Shown in pieces: positions 12,001 to 27,000 of a stretch of 43,693 nucleotides of DNA. Location: NCBI GenBank assembly GCA_000226015.1, contig JH153537.1, positions 47,552 to 91,244 on the forward strand, written 5' to 3'. The translations under genes were made by a program, and so were the position numbers. The DNA comes from Mnemiopsis leidyi (taxonomy: Eukaryota > Ctenophora > Tentaculata > Lobata > Bolinopsidae). The number at the start of each line of letters is the position of its first letter. Positions within the stretch are counted from its first letter, which is position 1. The notes under the pieces were generated by a model. It worked only from the letters and a program-made list of their open reading frames with translations. It did no database searches and had not been told where the DNA came from.

Positions 12001-15000
12001 TTCTGAAGTGCTCTGCCGTGCATGGTAAGTCGTTTTTGAAGGGTGAACGTGTCGTTTTCGAACGATAGTATAATTGCTTGGAATTCACCCTGAAGGAAAC
12101 AAGTCTTAACTCTTAGTCACGATTCAAGAGACACAAGTACAATAAGTTGATAATTTATTGTAAAGGCAAATGACTGCGCTACTGTCTATTTTATATCTAA
12201 ACGTACAAGAACCACCCCTATAGCCTCACCTCAATGCTACGTTTACTCAGGTTGGCGACGTCGGTGGTGAACTGGAACTCGGAGGCGATGTCTTCTTTGT
12301 CGGCCTGTTCTTCCACAACGCTTCCTGCCGCTCCTGTACGGTTTATAGAGTTTAATGTGGTTAAATGTGGTTTATCTGGCACAGAGCTGAGTTTGTTCAG
12401 ACTAAAGGGGAAACATTAACTTAAACCGCAACCTGTCGAGTGCCAGTAGCTCTGATCCTGACAAAAATAAGGCGATCTGATAACCCCTTTTTAAATAGTT
12501 AATAAAGCAATAAATAGAAATGTAACGGATTGACGAGTACCGTTGCTGGCGAGAGTAGGTTTCGCAGCAGCAGCGTTAACAGCAGACCGAGAAGCGGAAC
12601 TGGAGCCGGAAGATCTGAGACCCCCGTTGGGAACTTGGGGAACGTCCGAGTAGGACCTGCTCTCCTCAAAGCAGGAAGATCTGGCGAGGTTGCCCTTCAT
12701 CGAGGAATCGGAGGTGAGGGAGACTGGGTCTGTTTGCACCTCTGTAGACCTGGGGGAGGGACACAGGTCGTGACTCTCTGACAAGAGGGTATTATTGGAG
12801 GTGTGGCTAATTATGAGGGGCTGATACTTTTGTAGCTTGATTACTTTACTGGTGGTGGAGGGGCTGATAAACTGAAGTTGGAACTAATGAAATTAGCATG
12901 TTGGCATATACGTACAATGCCATTATGTAGTGCTCGCGAAGATCTGGGTTATGACCTGAGTACTACCATCAATAGAACTGGAAACAAACAACATATAGTT
13001 TCTAAAACTGACACAAACAAAACAAGAAAACAAAACAGCCGGCTCTACAACAGACCGCTATACACTTATACAGATACAATACATGCCGACTAACCTAAGT
13101 TCCGGAGTTGGAGACAACACACAAGCTATACTGTACTATGACGTCAACTTTAAACGTACGCGTGGCAGCGAACTAGATTGGATGTGGTGCATGGGTTGAA
13201 CACGTTCTAATATAATCATGTTGGTGTAATGTAAATTATAGTTGTAAAGGAGGTCTAGTTAGGATGTATAGGACGAAACTTAAGTACAATATGATGGCAG
13301 TTAGAGTAACTAAGCAGGAAGTGTGACGATATAAGCCGCATCTTCTTATGTAATTACTATTAATTACCTGATTTGCTGCATGTTTTTATTTTGACAGTAA
13401 GCATATAATGCGCGGGTTTCCGCCCAGAAATTGGCTTCAGCTTTTTTCCTAATAACAAGGGCTTTGCAACCTACTCAAAACTTGCTTTCAAACTGCATGA
13501 ATCGACTTGACGTACTATTTTATTATTGAGCTACTTACTTTTTAGGTAATTTCACTCCAGATGCAGTGCCGGAATCTGCGATGGTGGCTCCGTTTAATCT
13601 TATGTCCTGAATAGTAAGTAAGTTAAAAATCTTTTAAAGTACGATGTATCTCTTTTACAAAAGCATCCTCTAAAGTACTTTATAGATATCAAAACACACG
13701 AAAAGATAAACTGAAAGAACTACCAATCCTCAAACTTCTTTGAAGATAATCAATGTTTAATTCCAGATGAATATCGATATTTAACAACTCACATTTAAAA
13801 TAACTTACTAAAGTGATTAAATTCCAAATTCCACGGATTAATCACTTAACCTTTAAGTCATACATAGAGAAAGCTCACAAATTTTACATATCATGTGACA
13901 GCGATTGACCAATGAAAGAAAGGTATGGCCGATTGATATCTAAATAACGATATCACATAATAAACCTTTCTCTATAGCTCTAAGAAACACTTTTCAGAGC
14001 ACGGTTGATAACAGTATACGACTTTAAGCGAAACAATATATTGCTGAAAACTAGAACTAAACTAAAACAATAACTCATATAAACAAGTAATCTGAAATTA
14101 CCTCAGCGACTTTTGTAGCTTCCAAAAACTCGTTGTTGAGAAAAGTAGTCCACTCTTCAAGAGGAAAGCATGCCTGTGAAAGAAAATGCAAATCATTAAA
14201 CGAAATCCAAAGCACGCGGTGCTCGATGATCAAATATTCAAATTTAGAATTTTAGTTCAAGAACCAAAAGCGGATTAGGTGAGGCAGAAAGAGTGCAGCA
14301 GCGGGTTATACGAGTCACAACATTTAATAAAAACGTGACGTATTTAAAGGGTTCGATTCACTTGCTGGACGCGGGTGTGCGAATTTAGCAGTATCATCCT
14401 TGTTTGGTATCGTTGGGCTTTAAAGGTACTATGTGATTTTAAGCGATAAAATATCTTATGTTGCAGTTGAGCAATAAGTATAATGTATCTGATTTATGCC
14501 ATTAAATGTCTCATGTCACTAAGCATTCCTCAGAACAAAATATTTTTATCATTGTAGAGACCTTGACGACTAAAATGAATATTGAGCAGCAAGCTAACTT
14601 TAAATCTGTGATGGGTTAGTAGTTTACTGCGATATAAGGATATATATCTACATTTACCTGCAACCCAATATACCCTGCTTACGTTTTTCATTCGTCTTAA
14701 TGATCCGGAGATGATGCTAATTCGTGGGCGTATATCAATATGGATTATGCGATTTTATAAATCGAGTGTGGAAACAAGACTACTAATACTATGATAAAAG
14801 TGGAGAACTATGTGGTTTTCAAGCTGGATTGTGGGTTAAAGAATTCATATTACGGTTTACGTTTTATGTCAGTTTTAAATTTATGCTCAGCGTTGCATGT
14901 AGTTTAACTTTATTAACATAATATGGTGGCACATTTTTAAGGCAGAAATTATCTTACTGCTGGTTCGAAGGAGGGGAATGAGATGGCTGGCTTTAGAAGT

Positions 15001-18000
15001 TTTAGGACACCTCGAAGGTTCTGTACTATAGTTTGGTTTAGAGAGTTATATCCGCTCTGAAAACAATGGGTTAGTTTCTTCGCACTAATTTCTGCGGGTC
15101 AGTACGTGCAAAGAGGAACACTATCGGAAGAAATGTTTAACTACTGAGTCAGTTAAGAAACCTCTATAGTGGTACATCTGTCCATTTCTGCCACCCATTC
15201 CTTGCGAAGTTCATCCAAATCTCCGCGCTGTCTTGTGTAAGTCTCTGGTGAAATTGAGATCATGTATGAATTTTTATCGGTAACAAGAGTCAGGATTTTA
15301 TTTGATAATGCACAATTGCACAAGCCTCCGATCAATTATTCCGAGCAAAAGTAGGGAAGATAAAACAAGACTCGAAATAATGAATGAATTCGAAACACAG
15401 AGATAAAATTGGAGCGAAAATGTTCACCGCTTTCTTACCCGCTAGTTTCTCGTTATCTCGAGTCAGGGTTTTGTTTTCGAACTCTATTCGTGAAATCGTT
15501 GTTATACTCGCATTAAGTGCACTGAGGGGAATCATTGTTATACTCGCATTAACAGTTAATAAAGTGCACTGAGGGGGATTAAAAACGTCATATATACCAC
15601 TTAAATTTAGGAAGTTCCTCAGCCACCACGTATGTACGTGAACTTTATTGCATGTCAAGCCGTGGGTATAATGCCTCACTTGGTAAAGTGACTCACTCAC
15701 AACTATTCGAACTGGACTCGATCTGACGATTTTACAAGTGTCAAGTTAAAATATCTTACTTTTGCAATTCATCGATGTTTGCTTGTAAGACGTTTCTTTG
15801 TTTTGTCTGTTCCTCTATGGCTAAAGTAAGCGTTAAATTCGCTTTCCTGCAAAAATGTTATCGTAAACAATATCAATCACTGAAATAGATTGAAAGGGCG
15901 AAAATCCTGTACAATTTTATGTAACAGAAATGTTAAGCTGACGCAATTTTAACTTACTCAGCTCCTTTGAGTTTCTTCTTCAGATCATCGATCTGAAATG
16001 GAGAAATATGAGATTGGATGAAAACTCAGTCATACAAAAGGATCAAGTCGGGCACACTTACGGTAAACATTGTTAAGTTTTGGTTAAAAATTTGTAGTAC
16101 AAAAAGTTTCTATCGGCGCCTTTTGATTGCTGAAAAATATTTTTGAAACAAGCATAATTGCAACCGTGCGAAAATTATGCAGACAATTAACCATCAAGGC
16201 CTTCCGAAATCTATAAGTCGACAAAAAAAGGACGCACCAAGCAAGACGTACCACATAAAACGTATGGCCAGCTATAGCTATCATAGATTTCTTTTTCTCA
16301 CTCTTCCGGGGCCGCTTTTCCGGCGGGACAGGCAGTTTAGAACTGGCGTAGCTGTTGTATCCCGACATCTCAAACAACCGGTCCGATTGAAAAAGAACGA
16401 AACAGATACGTGGACGAACAATAAATCTCAATTATTCTGTTTTCATGATCTCCCCGTAAAGACAGGCCGGACGGAGGGTATTGTAACCGAGTGTAGTTCC
16501 TTTGTACGCAGGTCTACAAGATATACGGCCTGGTCCGGCTCTCATTATCTCACTTTCATACTAAACTTTTGTCTAAGTCTGCATCACCGAGCTGAGCTAT
16601 ATATATATATATATATATATATTAATATATGTAAAGCCCTGGATCAAGGAGAAAAAGAATTTTGCAGCAGATGCGCCTGGGCCCTGGGCTGGGATTAAAA
16701 AATAAGATCGTCGTGCGGGGGATAATCAAAGTTAAAGCAACACATTCATTTGGCACCTTGGTATCTCTCATTTCCATTGTTCGACAGGCAGCTGGTATTA
16801 CTGCACAAAGGGCACTGTGATTGCACAAAATAAGGCGCTATAAAACAAAAATAAGGCGTAGGCAGACATATGGCATGGAACTCATTATCGATGAAGGCGT
16901 TTTTTACCATATTCGAAGGCGGCGAATACTTATACATCATTATTCATTAACATGAATGATTGAGTAACAGTATAATTTAGAATAGGAATTGCGCTACTGT
17001 TCAATTTCGGTTATATTACACATGCGATTAATCTGAGTATCTGTATCTTCGAGACACGCGATAATACGGTCAAGAAGTCCCAAAAACCTCCACCATAAAA
17101 CGAGGAATTTCATATGATAATATTAAATCAGGCGCTGCCAAGCCAGAAGTCACAGGAGTTGTTGACTTATTTGGTTTGACAAATTGAAATAAGCTAATAA
17201 ATTAAAATCTGTGCCGTGCAACTTAAGTAACGAATCTTCGACACTTTGTCTTTATCCTCTTATCAAACTAAACGATACTCAATCTTAAAGTTGAAATACA
17301 AAAATATAAAGTGAAATTGCTTCTCATTATTTGTACGTTAGAAATTTACAAATTTACCTCTTGCTTCAACTGGGAGTCGTTGTTTGGGCGTTGCATGGTG
17401 GCACTGCTCCTGAAAGACAGTGGATTTCATCAAACTTGTCACAACTTACATTATCGCATTATCTCAGCTATAATCCTAGCTAGCTGCTGGATGGGTGGTA
17501 TCTAAAGTCTTTGTGTTTGAAAATAGTGGTGTAGATAAATCAACACACACACATCAATCATTTTCAATGCCAGTAATAGCGCAATAATATAGCTCATCGA
17601 ATTTTCATTGTATCTTCCTATACTTAAAAAAAGACGTAATTTTCTAAAGCTTATTTATGTGGGAAAATCAAAATTATAGTTTATAAAAAGAAAACAATTG
17701 TTGTTTCTCGACCTAACTCTGTTCTACTTACCTGGTGAATCATGGCGCCTTATCAGAGGACATTATATGACATTATATGTTTACCTAACAACTATACTTG
17801 TGCTGTAAGTGCAATGATTATGAATGAACAAATTATGTCTATAAGGCAATAACAGTTTTAACCATCATACAAACAATGAACCAAAACAAGTGACGCCGCC
17901 GCGTGACCAAAATTGAAAACGTCGACAGAGACAAACACTAAACAGCAGGAGGGGCCCAGAAGTACGAGGGACAAAAACTCGAGGACAAAGAAGACAAAGA

Positions 18001-21000
18001 ACTCGAACACAAAGACCAGGGGCAGAGAAAAACAAGGCTCAACCTTTAACACCGGTCGGAAAGGCGAACCTAAAGTTAAGCTGGCCCTCACACACAGAGA
18101 AGTACACAGGCTGTATAACTTAGAGAGGGGACATCTACCTCACACACAAGCAAGGAGTACATTCTGTGTACAACAGCGACTAAAAGAGGGAAGTATAAAA
18201 GGTTGCAGCAATGCAGCGAGCTCGGGCAGACCCGTACCGTCCCCTAATGGTATAATGTACTAATTACAGGAAGAACCTTGAACGGTGGTCCCGGCTCGAT
18301 TATCCGGCCCCCAATTAGTGGTATAATGTACACATCGGGGTAGAAGCACTTAGCAGACTAATAGATAGTATGGTGTAGTTATGGTAACATGACACACACA
18401 CACACACACACTATTGATTAGGAATAGAGATTCTCAGTTACTAGATGATCAATTACAGGTGTGAGGCTGAGAACAATGCTTGTGAGGACTGAAAAATATT
18501 ACTGGACAGCAGAGAAATGGGAGGAAAGGAAGGTACCACAAACTTGAAAAATATTCGCACAGCTACACTTACCGTGAACCTTCTGGATCTTTGTTACACT
18601 CTTTATCAGCTGATGGTTCAGATATGACACTCTCGAAAGAGTCAACGCTGGAAGAAGGACTCAAGCGCTGATTCCCATCCTCAATATCCTTCCTTTGTCC
18701 TTTATCTTTACATGAAGTAACTTCACCAGGTTCCTTTGCTGTTTCTCCGTTATTGGTAGCCACATCTCCAATTATTTCACCGAGTGCATTAAGGTCTAGA
18801 TTGGCAATGGGGGAATATTCACAGTCAGGATATGCCTCCACTTCCCCTGGAGAAACAGAACCAGAGCCGAACTCAGACTCCATAACAGTTCCGGAGTCTT
18901 CCTCGATTGCAGCTGATTCCTCTTGGATTGCAGCTAGTTCTTCTTCAATAGCAACAAGCTCATCTTCAATAGTTACCGCCTCATTTTTATTAACAAGATC
19001 ATTTTCTTCTACGACCGTGGAAACGTCTTCATTGGCAGCCGAATACTCATTATTATGAACACTCTCTACTTCTTCAGTACTATCCAGCTCTTCTTCAATG
19101 ACTGGTGATTCTTTTCCAACCTCCAATAAGTCACTTGAGACAGCTGATCCTTTTTCGGTAACCAATTCATTAGCAGCCGAATCTTTATTTGAAAATTTTA
19201 CATCACTAACATTCATTACCTCTTTTTCAATATACATATAGGGTGTTCTTCCTTCACTTGTATCTGACAAGCTTTCATCAACAGACGGTTCACCTGCAAA
19301 AGGTCCCGTTTCTTCACTAGCAGCTGATTCATCACAAGCAGCAGATTCTTCTTCAATGACGGCTAAGACTTCTTCGATGACACCTGATTCCTCTCCATGA
19401 TAAGCTAATTTTTCTTCAATCGTAAAAAGTTCTTCACCGATATCATGTTCTTCTTCAGCAGCCAATGATTCTTTTTCAACAGCGACATCAGAGTTTTGGC
19501 CTCTCAGATATACGGATGGTGGTATGTTCTTTACATATGCAGCAAGTGGATCAACATTCGGATCGTATTCTATCCTCTGTCGAATCTTCCGTTCATAATT
19601 CCCGTCACAGGAATATTCATCATGAGAAGAATTCATACTAAAACTTTCTATGACAGATCGAGCAAATTAAGCTTACACAAAGACAATTCACGCCAAAGGA
19701 ACGTCAAATTACACAAAGTTGCAGTAGCTGGTGATCCTATTAAAATCCAGATGTTGAGGGCGCGTAAGAACTATAAATATTCAAGGGGACGACAAAGGCT
19801 AGGTAGGGGTCACTCAATCACAGCTAAGTTCGTGTATGGACAATGAGCAAATTTGTTGAGATCATGCAAGACTTCAAGGCCAAGGGGGTTTGCTAGAGCA
19901 TGCGATCACAATTGCTCTCTTATACTCTCTTACTCTATCAAGATTCAAGGTCGAGATACATTGACTTGTCGTGTCACACTCAGACCAGAGCAAAATAGTT
20001 CTATACGACTATCGGGAAAGTTGGTTATCACAACAAAATATCTCTAAACCCAAGCCGATGGGACTATTGTGCAAGTTGGTAATACAATCTGATATCTATA
20101 AACACCACTTTAAATAGCTTTTAAGCTTTTAACGCTTCTAATAACTTTCAAATTGAATGAATTTGCCAATTTCTTGGTGTTTAAGACACTATATGCTATG
20201 TTAAAAATTGACATTGGCGATACTGCTGCTTAGAAGGCAGACAATCAAATCAAATAAAGGATGCAAGAGGACGTTTATATTGGACATCGAAACTCATTCT
20301 AGTCTCCCGAGGATTAGCATTTAAAAGGGTGTGGAAAATAAACCATCTGGTCAGTAACTTTATGATAATCCGATGTTTCCAGATTGATGGGATGATATAA
20401 TGGACAAGTCACTAGCAGCAGGAGAAATGATTGCAAAAATTGGAAAGCTAGCTGATCGATCGGATAATCGAATAGCGATCGATCTAGATTATTAAAGCTT
20501 GCCTAACTAAGTGAGTAAGTTGTAATGGTATGATCATGTGTTGGGATATCTGCGATATTGGCGTGCAGTGAGTTGCACTGACTTGATACCCCCGGTTACA
20601 ACAACCAACCATAGCATAAACTCTTTAATCTATCTACTACGCCCGCTATGATATCAATCTAAAGCCGTATAACTATAAGAATTAACAAAATCTGAGTGTT
20701 ATATTAACGGATTTGTATGAATTATTTAATTTTTTCTCTGTCTTACCATGTAATATAATTTAAGTATTATCTCTAATATGACTCTATTTATATTATATTT
20801 GATTGCCCTTAGATGCCAGCCCGGTTAGGGCAACAATAAAAAACTCACTGAGGGGTAGAGGGTGGTGTGAGTTGAGCACTTTCGTACACCGTCACAACCT
20901 CGTTTCTCAACTGAGCGTTAGTCCGGGTGATGCCAACAATCTCTGTTTTCATCTCTTCGTACTCCAACAGGAGGTTTTCGTAGTCAGATCGCAGACAGAC

Positions 21001-24000
21001 ATGTTCGTCTCCTAACTTCCGATGTTGGACTGGAGGGGGTGAATTGGAGATTGTAATGTGATGACGTGATGTGGAGAAACAGTCGCTCAAGGAAATACTC
21101 TGGTCGAATATTTATTTGATGAAATTTCTGAAATTGGATTTTCAGCCAGGTTTGAAACTTTTGGCGCAGCCTTTAGCTGAATGCATTATATTCGCGAAAA
21201 GTTTAATTAAAAGTTTTGAATTGATATCTTCAAGACATTACTCACCTTTCAAGCGTCTGAATAAATCCACCAGCTGCGCTATCCTGAAAAATAGATGATA
21301 AATCACCTTATCACCTTTTTTGTCGTTTGATTGCCTCTGTGAACGACTAGAATGAAAGTGCAACTGTCCTGTATAAATCACTAAATCACACAATCGCAGG
21401 GTTGCGAAATGGAAGTACCCTCCGAAAAAGGCCATACGAACTGCCCTCTATGAAATAATGGTGATTGTTATCCCGAAAAAGATAAATTCCAGCTGAAAAA
21501 TTCACCTTTGCTTCACGTCCGTTACAGAGGTATCAATCACTGCACTCTCCGCCTCGATAATACCCATATAATTTACTCAAATAGCTCCAGTTTGCGCGCC
21601 GATCGCGAAATTTCGGCAACTTTCAGCTTGGATTTATGGCGGAGAAATCAGAATAAACAACTTAAGAAAACTGTATTAAAAAGTTAAAAGTTATGCGATA
21701 ACTATGCAATAACTTTGCAAAAACTTTGTAATAACTATATGCAATAACTATGTCTATTAGGCTACAAGTCTGAAGAACGATCAGCGTGATTTCTGTGCTT
21801 TACTGCAGCGAAAGTGCATAGCAAAATGATTAGAATTACTAAGCTCGCTCGATATATAATATCGAGTGGTTAACTCTTAATAGCGGCTACATTTAATCAG
21901 TCACGTTATTAACTGAATTCTGAGATATTCTGGATCGATCTCTTTCCTATAGTAGAACTTAAGACTAAACCAGAATCGAAAAGGTTAACTTAAATTGCAA
22001 ATAAAAAGTGTGCTTTTGCAAACGTTTCTCTGTGTTGACTTTAACATCACTAATCACTATTGACTAACAAGTCTAACTGCTACACTGATGTTTAAGGCAC
22101 AAGACGTTCTAACGGAGCTGACATAGAAGAAGAGAAGGAGAGAAGATCTAGCACATTTACAGGGATAAATTACGATTGGAGAAGGGAGAAACAGAACGTT
22201 GCTTGGGACCGAGAATTACGTAAACAGTCGGGGGTTGTGGTCACGTGACCGGGCCATATAATATACCACACCTAACGGTTATTCATCACCTTGGACCTGG
22301 AGGGTCGACGGTCCGCGGTTGTTCATGTAAAGTGTAAAGGCGTGCCTAGAATAAAAAGAAGAGAAAATATGGTTAGAGGAGATATAGAGAAGGGGGAGTC
22401 ATCATCATGACAATGTAAGCGATGTATAGTCCTCGATTCTCCAATTTATCGATTAAAATCTACATATAATACCTTCAAGTTAATGGTTATTAGGTCACCA
22501 GGTAAAAATAGCTAACAGTCGATTATCTCGACATGTAATACATTAATACATTAAAAAGAAATTCCGAAAGAAGGAATTGACAACAAGCTCTAAATGTTGC
22601 AGTCCAATAATCAATAAAAAGAAAACATAAAAACCTGGGCCACGTGACCAACAAAGCTCACGTCGTGGTGGTAAAACAAGGGTATATATTGGTTCGATAA
22701 CAACATGAGTCATACAAACCAAGTAAGAGGAAAGAGATAGAGAGAGCAACACTCAATAGTAGATGGCGGACATACACTGACTCTGGCAGACTCGACAAAT
22801 TCTTAATGCATTAACATGCACAAAGGAAAAAAATCGGGTCCTTAACTCGCACAAGCCTTACTCGCCATTACATTACAATAATTTAAACCAGTAGCAGCAA
22901 GTGGGTAAAAGCATTTATGATACCAAAAATAAAAGATATTTGTCATTTTGAACGGGATTGCTAAAGCCTATTCCATATCATTTTGGTAGACCTTTTTAGG
23001 ACATTCTCATCGAGACTGACTGCTCTTACAGAATATTTAGGCACGATTCTATAAGCACTCTCAGCTTATATATAAGCTTAAAATATACTCACTTAATCTC
23101 GGATAGGTGTTTAGACGCCGTCATCTGATGGAGAGTGTCTGTGAACAACTGTCTCTCTGCTTTGGGCTGAAAATAAAATTCTTTGATTTTATAAGTAACA
23201 ACCATAATGAAACCGCTTGGAAAAATATCAGTAATTTTGCCAAACATTCGGGAGCACACAAAAAAGTTTAATTTTTAAAAATTTTCTTCTTTCACGCAAT
23301 GACAATCCAGAGACTAGTGTTAGAATTCCTTGCTAAGCTGCTTAATAATGCTAAGTTCAGTGTTCACTACTACTACTACTATACTACTACTATACTACTA
23401 CTATATTACTTAATAATGTTAACAACTCACCACTAAGTCAGCTGAAACAGTTGGAGGAAGTGTTCTCAAAATCCGGTTGAGTTGTCTCGCTGTGGAAGTG
23501 ATCAAGTTACTGAAGTCGTCCAGCGAGTGAGGCAGAGTGAAGGAGTGAAGGAGCACCTCTCCCTCTCCCTCCTTCCCCTCCTCCTCTTCCTCCTTCAGTA
23601 GGGTCTTCATCTGCTCCTCACTCAGGAACTGCTCCTGGGTAAAATCTTCAAACTGCTCCGGCTGGCAGGAGTCTTCCTTTTCCTCTGTCACGTGATCATC
23701 TCCGTTCAGCCTGCAAGTTACAATGTTACATGCCGGGTAGATGGAAGTTATTCTCTACTGCCTAGATGTATTTGTTAGACTGGAAGTTATTTCGGAAGTG
23801 TATTTGTTAGACTGGAAATTATTTCGGAAGTGTATTTGTTAGACTGGAAATTATTTCGGAAGTGTATTTGTTAGACTGAAAGTTATTTCGGAAGTGTATT
23901 TGTTAGACTGGAAATTATTTCGGAAGTGTATTTGTTAGACTGAAATTTATTTCGGAAGTGTATTTGTTAGACTGAAAGTTATTTCGGAAGTGTATTTGTT

Positions 24001-27000
24001 GGACTGGAAATTATTTCGGAAGTGTATTTGTTAGACTGAAAGATATTTGAGTTAAGAAAAACGTGCGTCACGTACCTGTAAGAGGGGACAACAGTTTTTA
24101 AGGAAAATTGGCAAAGAAAGAAGGAGGTCTTACCGCATGTGTTGGGCTGCAGAAAGCTGGTTGACGTGATTTTCTAATACCTCGTTTTCCTTCTTCAGGA
24201 ACTGAAATAAAACGCAGTAAGATTTGGGTGATCAGAGATTTAACTAAGTCCTTGCATAAGCAACAAGACTATAAGTTTATTTTCTAGGACATTACAGCGG
24301 ATTTGAAATTTTCGTTATCAACAGAACTTTTCATTATAACAGGTCACTGTCCAGCAAAAACATTTAAAAGTCTAATTGGAAGCTCAGACCAGGCCTCTCA
24401 AGGTACTGAAATCGAACAGCAGTAGAAATTTCAGTGAGGAAGTAGCAAACATTTGCTTTTTGACTAGTTGTTAGTTAAAAGAAAGTAAAACTACGTAATT
24501 ATAATTTTAACCCGGTTGATAAACAACTAGTCAACTAGCCTCAGTCAGTAGAGGTAACATGTTCTCACGCAGAAAAAAATAAATTTCATTTGATAGAAAG
24601 TTGGGAAAACTGCGCAAATAGAATCAAGGTAATAAAAGGGCAAAAGTAGGAAAAATCAATAGAGGGACAGCCTTGCCAATTGTCAACTGCATACCGTTCT
24701 CATGCACATGCATCCAATCATATCCGGAATTCTTAAAGTTTGCCAAAGTTAATATGCGAAATCTATCATGTTTTTAAAATTTGTTGAATGAATTAAAGTG
24801 GGTTTTAAAATAAAAAAATTGCACCACAAATCTTACAAGAGACTTCCATTTAGAGACCGCTTCGTCAAGGATATTCCTTTCCGGTTTTTGCATCGTCAAA
24901 AAGCACGAGATTCATTGAAATGAAGTAGTTTTATCATCACGCAGGTCTCTCCTTTATAACAGGTCTCTATATATCAGATTTTAACATTATACACTTTTAC
25001 CTTTTTACAGGTATGTAAGAAATTACAGCTAATAAAATTTAGCCCATGAACAAATTGACGACTAAAATCCTTTGTGAGTGATCTTGAATCCACTGCACGC
25101 ATCTCAGAAACTTCCGTTTGATCTACCGAAAAAAAACAATGCACGTTCGAAAATAAGTTTAATAACTCCAAACAGTTGCGAGAGAGTGAACCTAGCAAGT
25201 GCAGAATTTGACGTAGCAACTATAGAACTACGAAACTCACACAACAATTACAGAGGTGGTGGGCGGTTCGAAGTGGTGACTTGTAATTACAAACATTTTA
25301 ACTGTTTATAAATCTATTCTCACAGCAGGACATACCAATGGTGAACTCAGCCAAAACTCAAAACTGAATTTGAGGGTATGCAAAGCTATGAGACAGAAAG
25401 TTGTAAGTTAGTGAGTAATCGATACCTCAATGCTTTTTGTTAAAATGGTATTATTCATGCGCAGTCGATTAACTTTTAATGGATTGATATTATACCCCCA
25501 GTGGTTTCAATACATGTTTAATAGAAATATTATAGCTACTAGGAATTACAAAATGTGATCAGGAACTATAAGTGGAATACTAATATGACCAATTCAGCCT
25601 TTTTACCAACAGCCAATCGTACACATTATACCTAACCAATGTTAAAAGCCTCAAAAATGATATCTTGTTACATCTTATTCTTACGGTGCTGTAGTGTTTT
25701 CAACAAAAACAATGGAAAACTCTAAATATCTCAGACAGTTCAGTTAGGTAGTGAGGTTGCACCCCTCATAGAAAACAAACGAACAACTCCACTGTACCGA
25801 TAGAAGTAGCCAGAGTACAATAGAGTGATAGCTCCAGGACTGTACAGTCGGCTAGATGTGAGCGCTTACGCGATCCTGAGGCGCCAGATGTCGATCTAAT
25901 ATATCATTTTCACAAAAGTGCTCATAGTCACACTGGGCCGCGGCCGCTCACACCTCTCCTCTCTCCTCCTCATTTTCTCTCTCTCTCTCCCTCTCTCTGC
26001 GATCGATTATAACGAGGGATGGACACAGCTGCACATTCTGTATATAATACACCCTGATACACTGGATCAAATATATAAGTGTCATAAAAGCAACTACAGT
26101 GCACGGCCGAGCTCTTTACTCTGGGCCCTGTAATTGTAGTGCGAGTGTTATAATCAACTCATGTTCAACTAAAGCAACGATATCATATGTGATATGTAGG
26201 ACTCTGGGTGATATAAAGGACTCTGGCTGAGCCACTACTCTGGGTGAGCCACTACTCTGGGTGAGCCACTACTCTGGGTGAGCCACTACTCTGGGTGAGC
26301 CACTACTCTGGGTGAGCCACTACTCTGGGTGAGCCACTACTCCGGGTGAGCCACTACGACGAGTCTCGCAGACTCAACATATCGTAATCAATTAGCGATA
26401 ACAAACTAAAATCTCTGAGATGAACGAGTCTACAATACATGTGATATAGTGAGCATTCTCCGGACCATGTTATTGTCTGGTAGGACAATGGAAGCGAAGA
26501 ATTTTCATTTGACAATGCAGCTCATATGATGGCATCTGTCTAATCAATTGTGCGACCCTGGGAATCCCATCCTAGACTGCTGATCACATAAATTTGCTGA
26601 AATCGTAAAGCCGGGCCGTATGTTGATATTGTCAAGTACTGGGCAGTAAGCTTAGGGTTTGGTTGGGGTTGGTGGCATTGTATCAGAAAGGCCACACGGA
26701 TCGTGATCAGATGAAAACTTTGAATCAATAATTTAAACAATGCCACACTGCACCTGACTGCACAACAATCTCATCGCAAAGCCTCCGCGAGAAGATAGTA
26801 ACTGAAAAAATAAAGAAAGTCCAGGGACAAAAAAGGGTATAAAAAGTAACTGAACACACAGAGGCATTGAAACAACAATGATAATTGATAACGGAGCGCT
26901 TAACCACCAAGCCCGTAGCAACTAACAAGTTACACAACTGCCATTCGTTCGAGCTGTTTATTATTTTGTGTACATTACTTCGTATGCTAAGAGATGAGTT

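Noticed and set aside
14345..14360. tRNA-like B box (gggttcgattca)
   Set aside because: No A box, anticodon arm or acceptor stem at the right distance upstream.
17913..18263. 116-codon Lys/Thr-rich plus-strand frame
   Set aside because: Low-complexity composition, no domain and no splice partners; it lies inside a host intron.
18753..19058. Ser-rich plus-strand frame
   Set aside because: Antisense shadow of the glutamate-rich exon (GAA/GAG reads as Ser-rich on the other strand).
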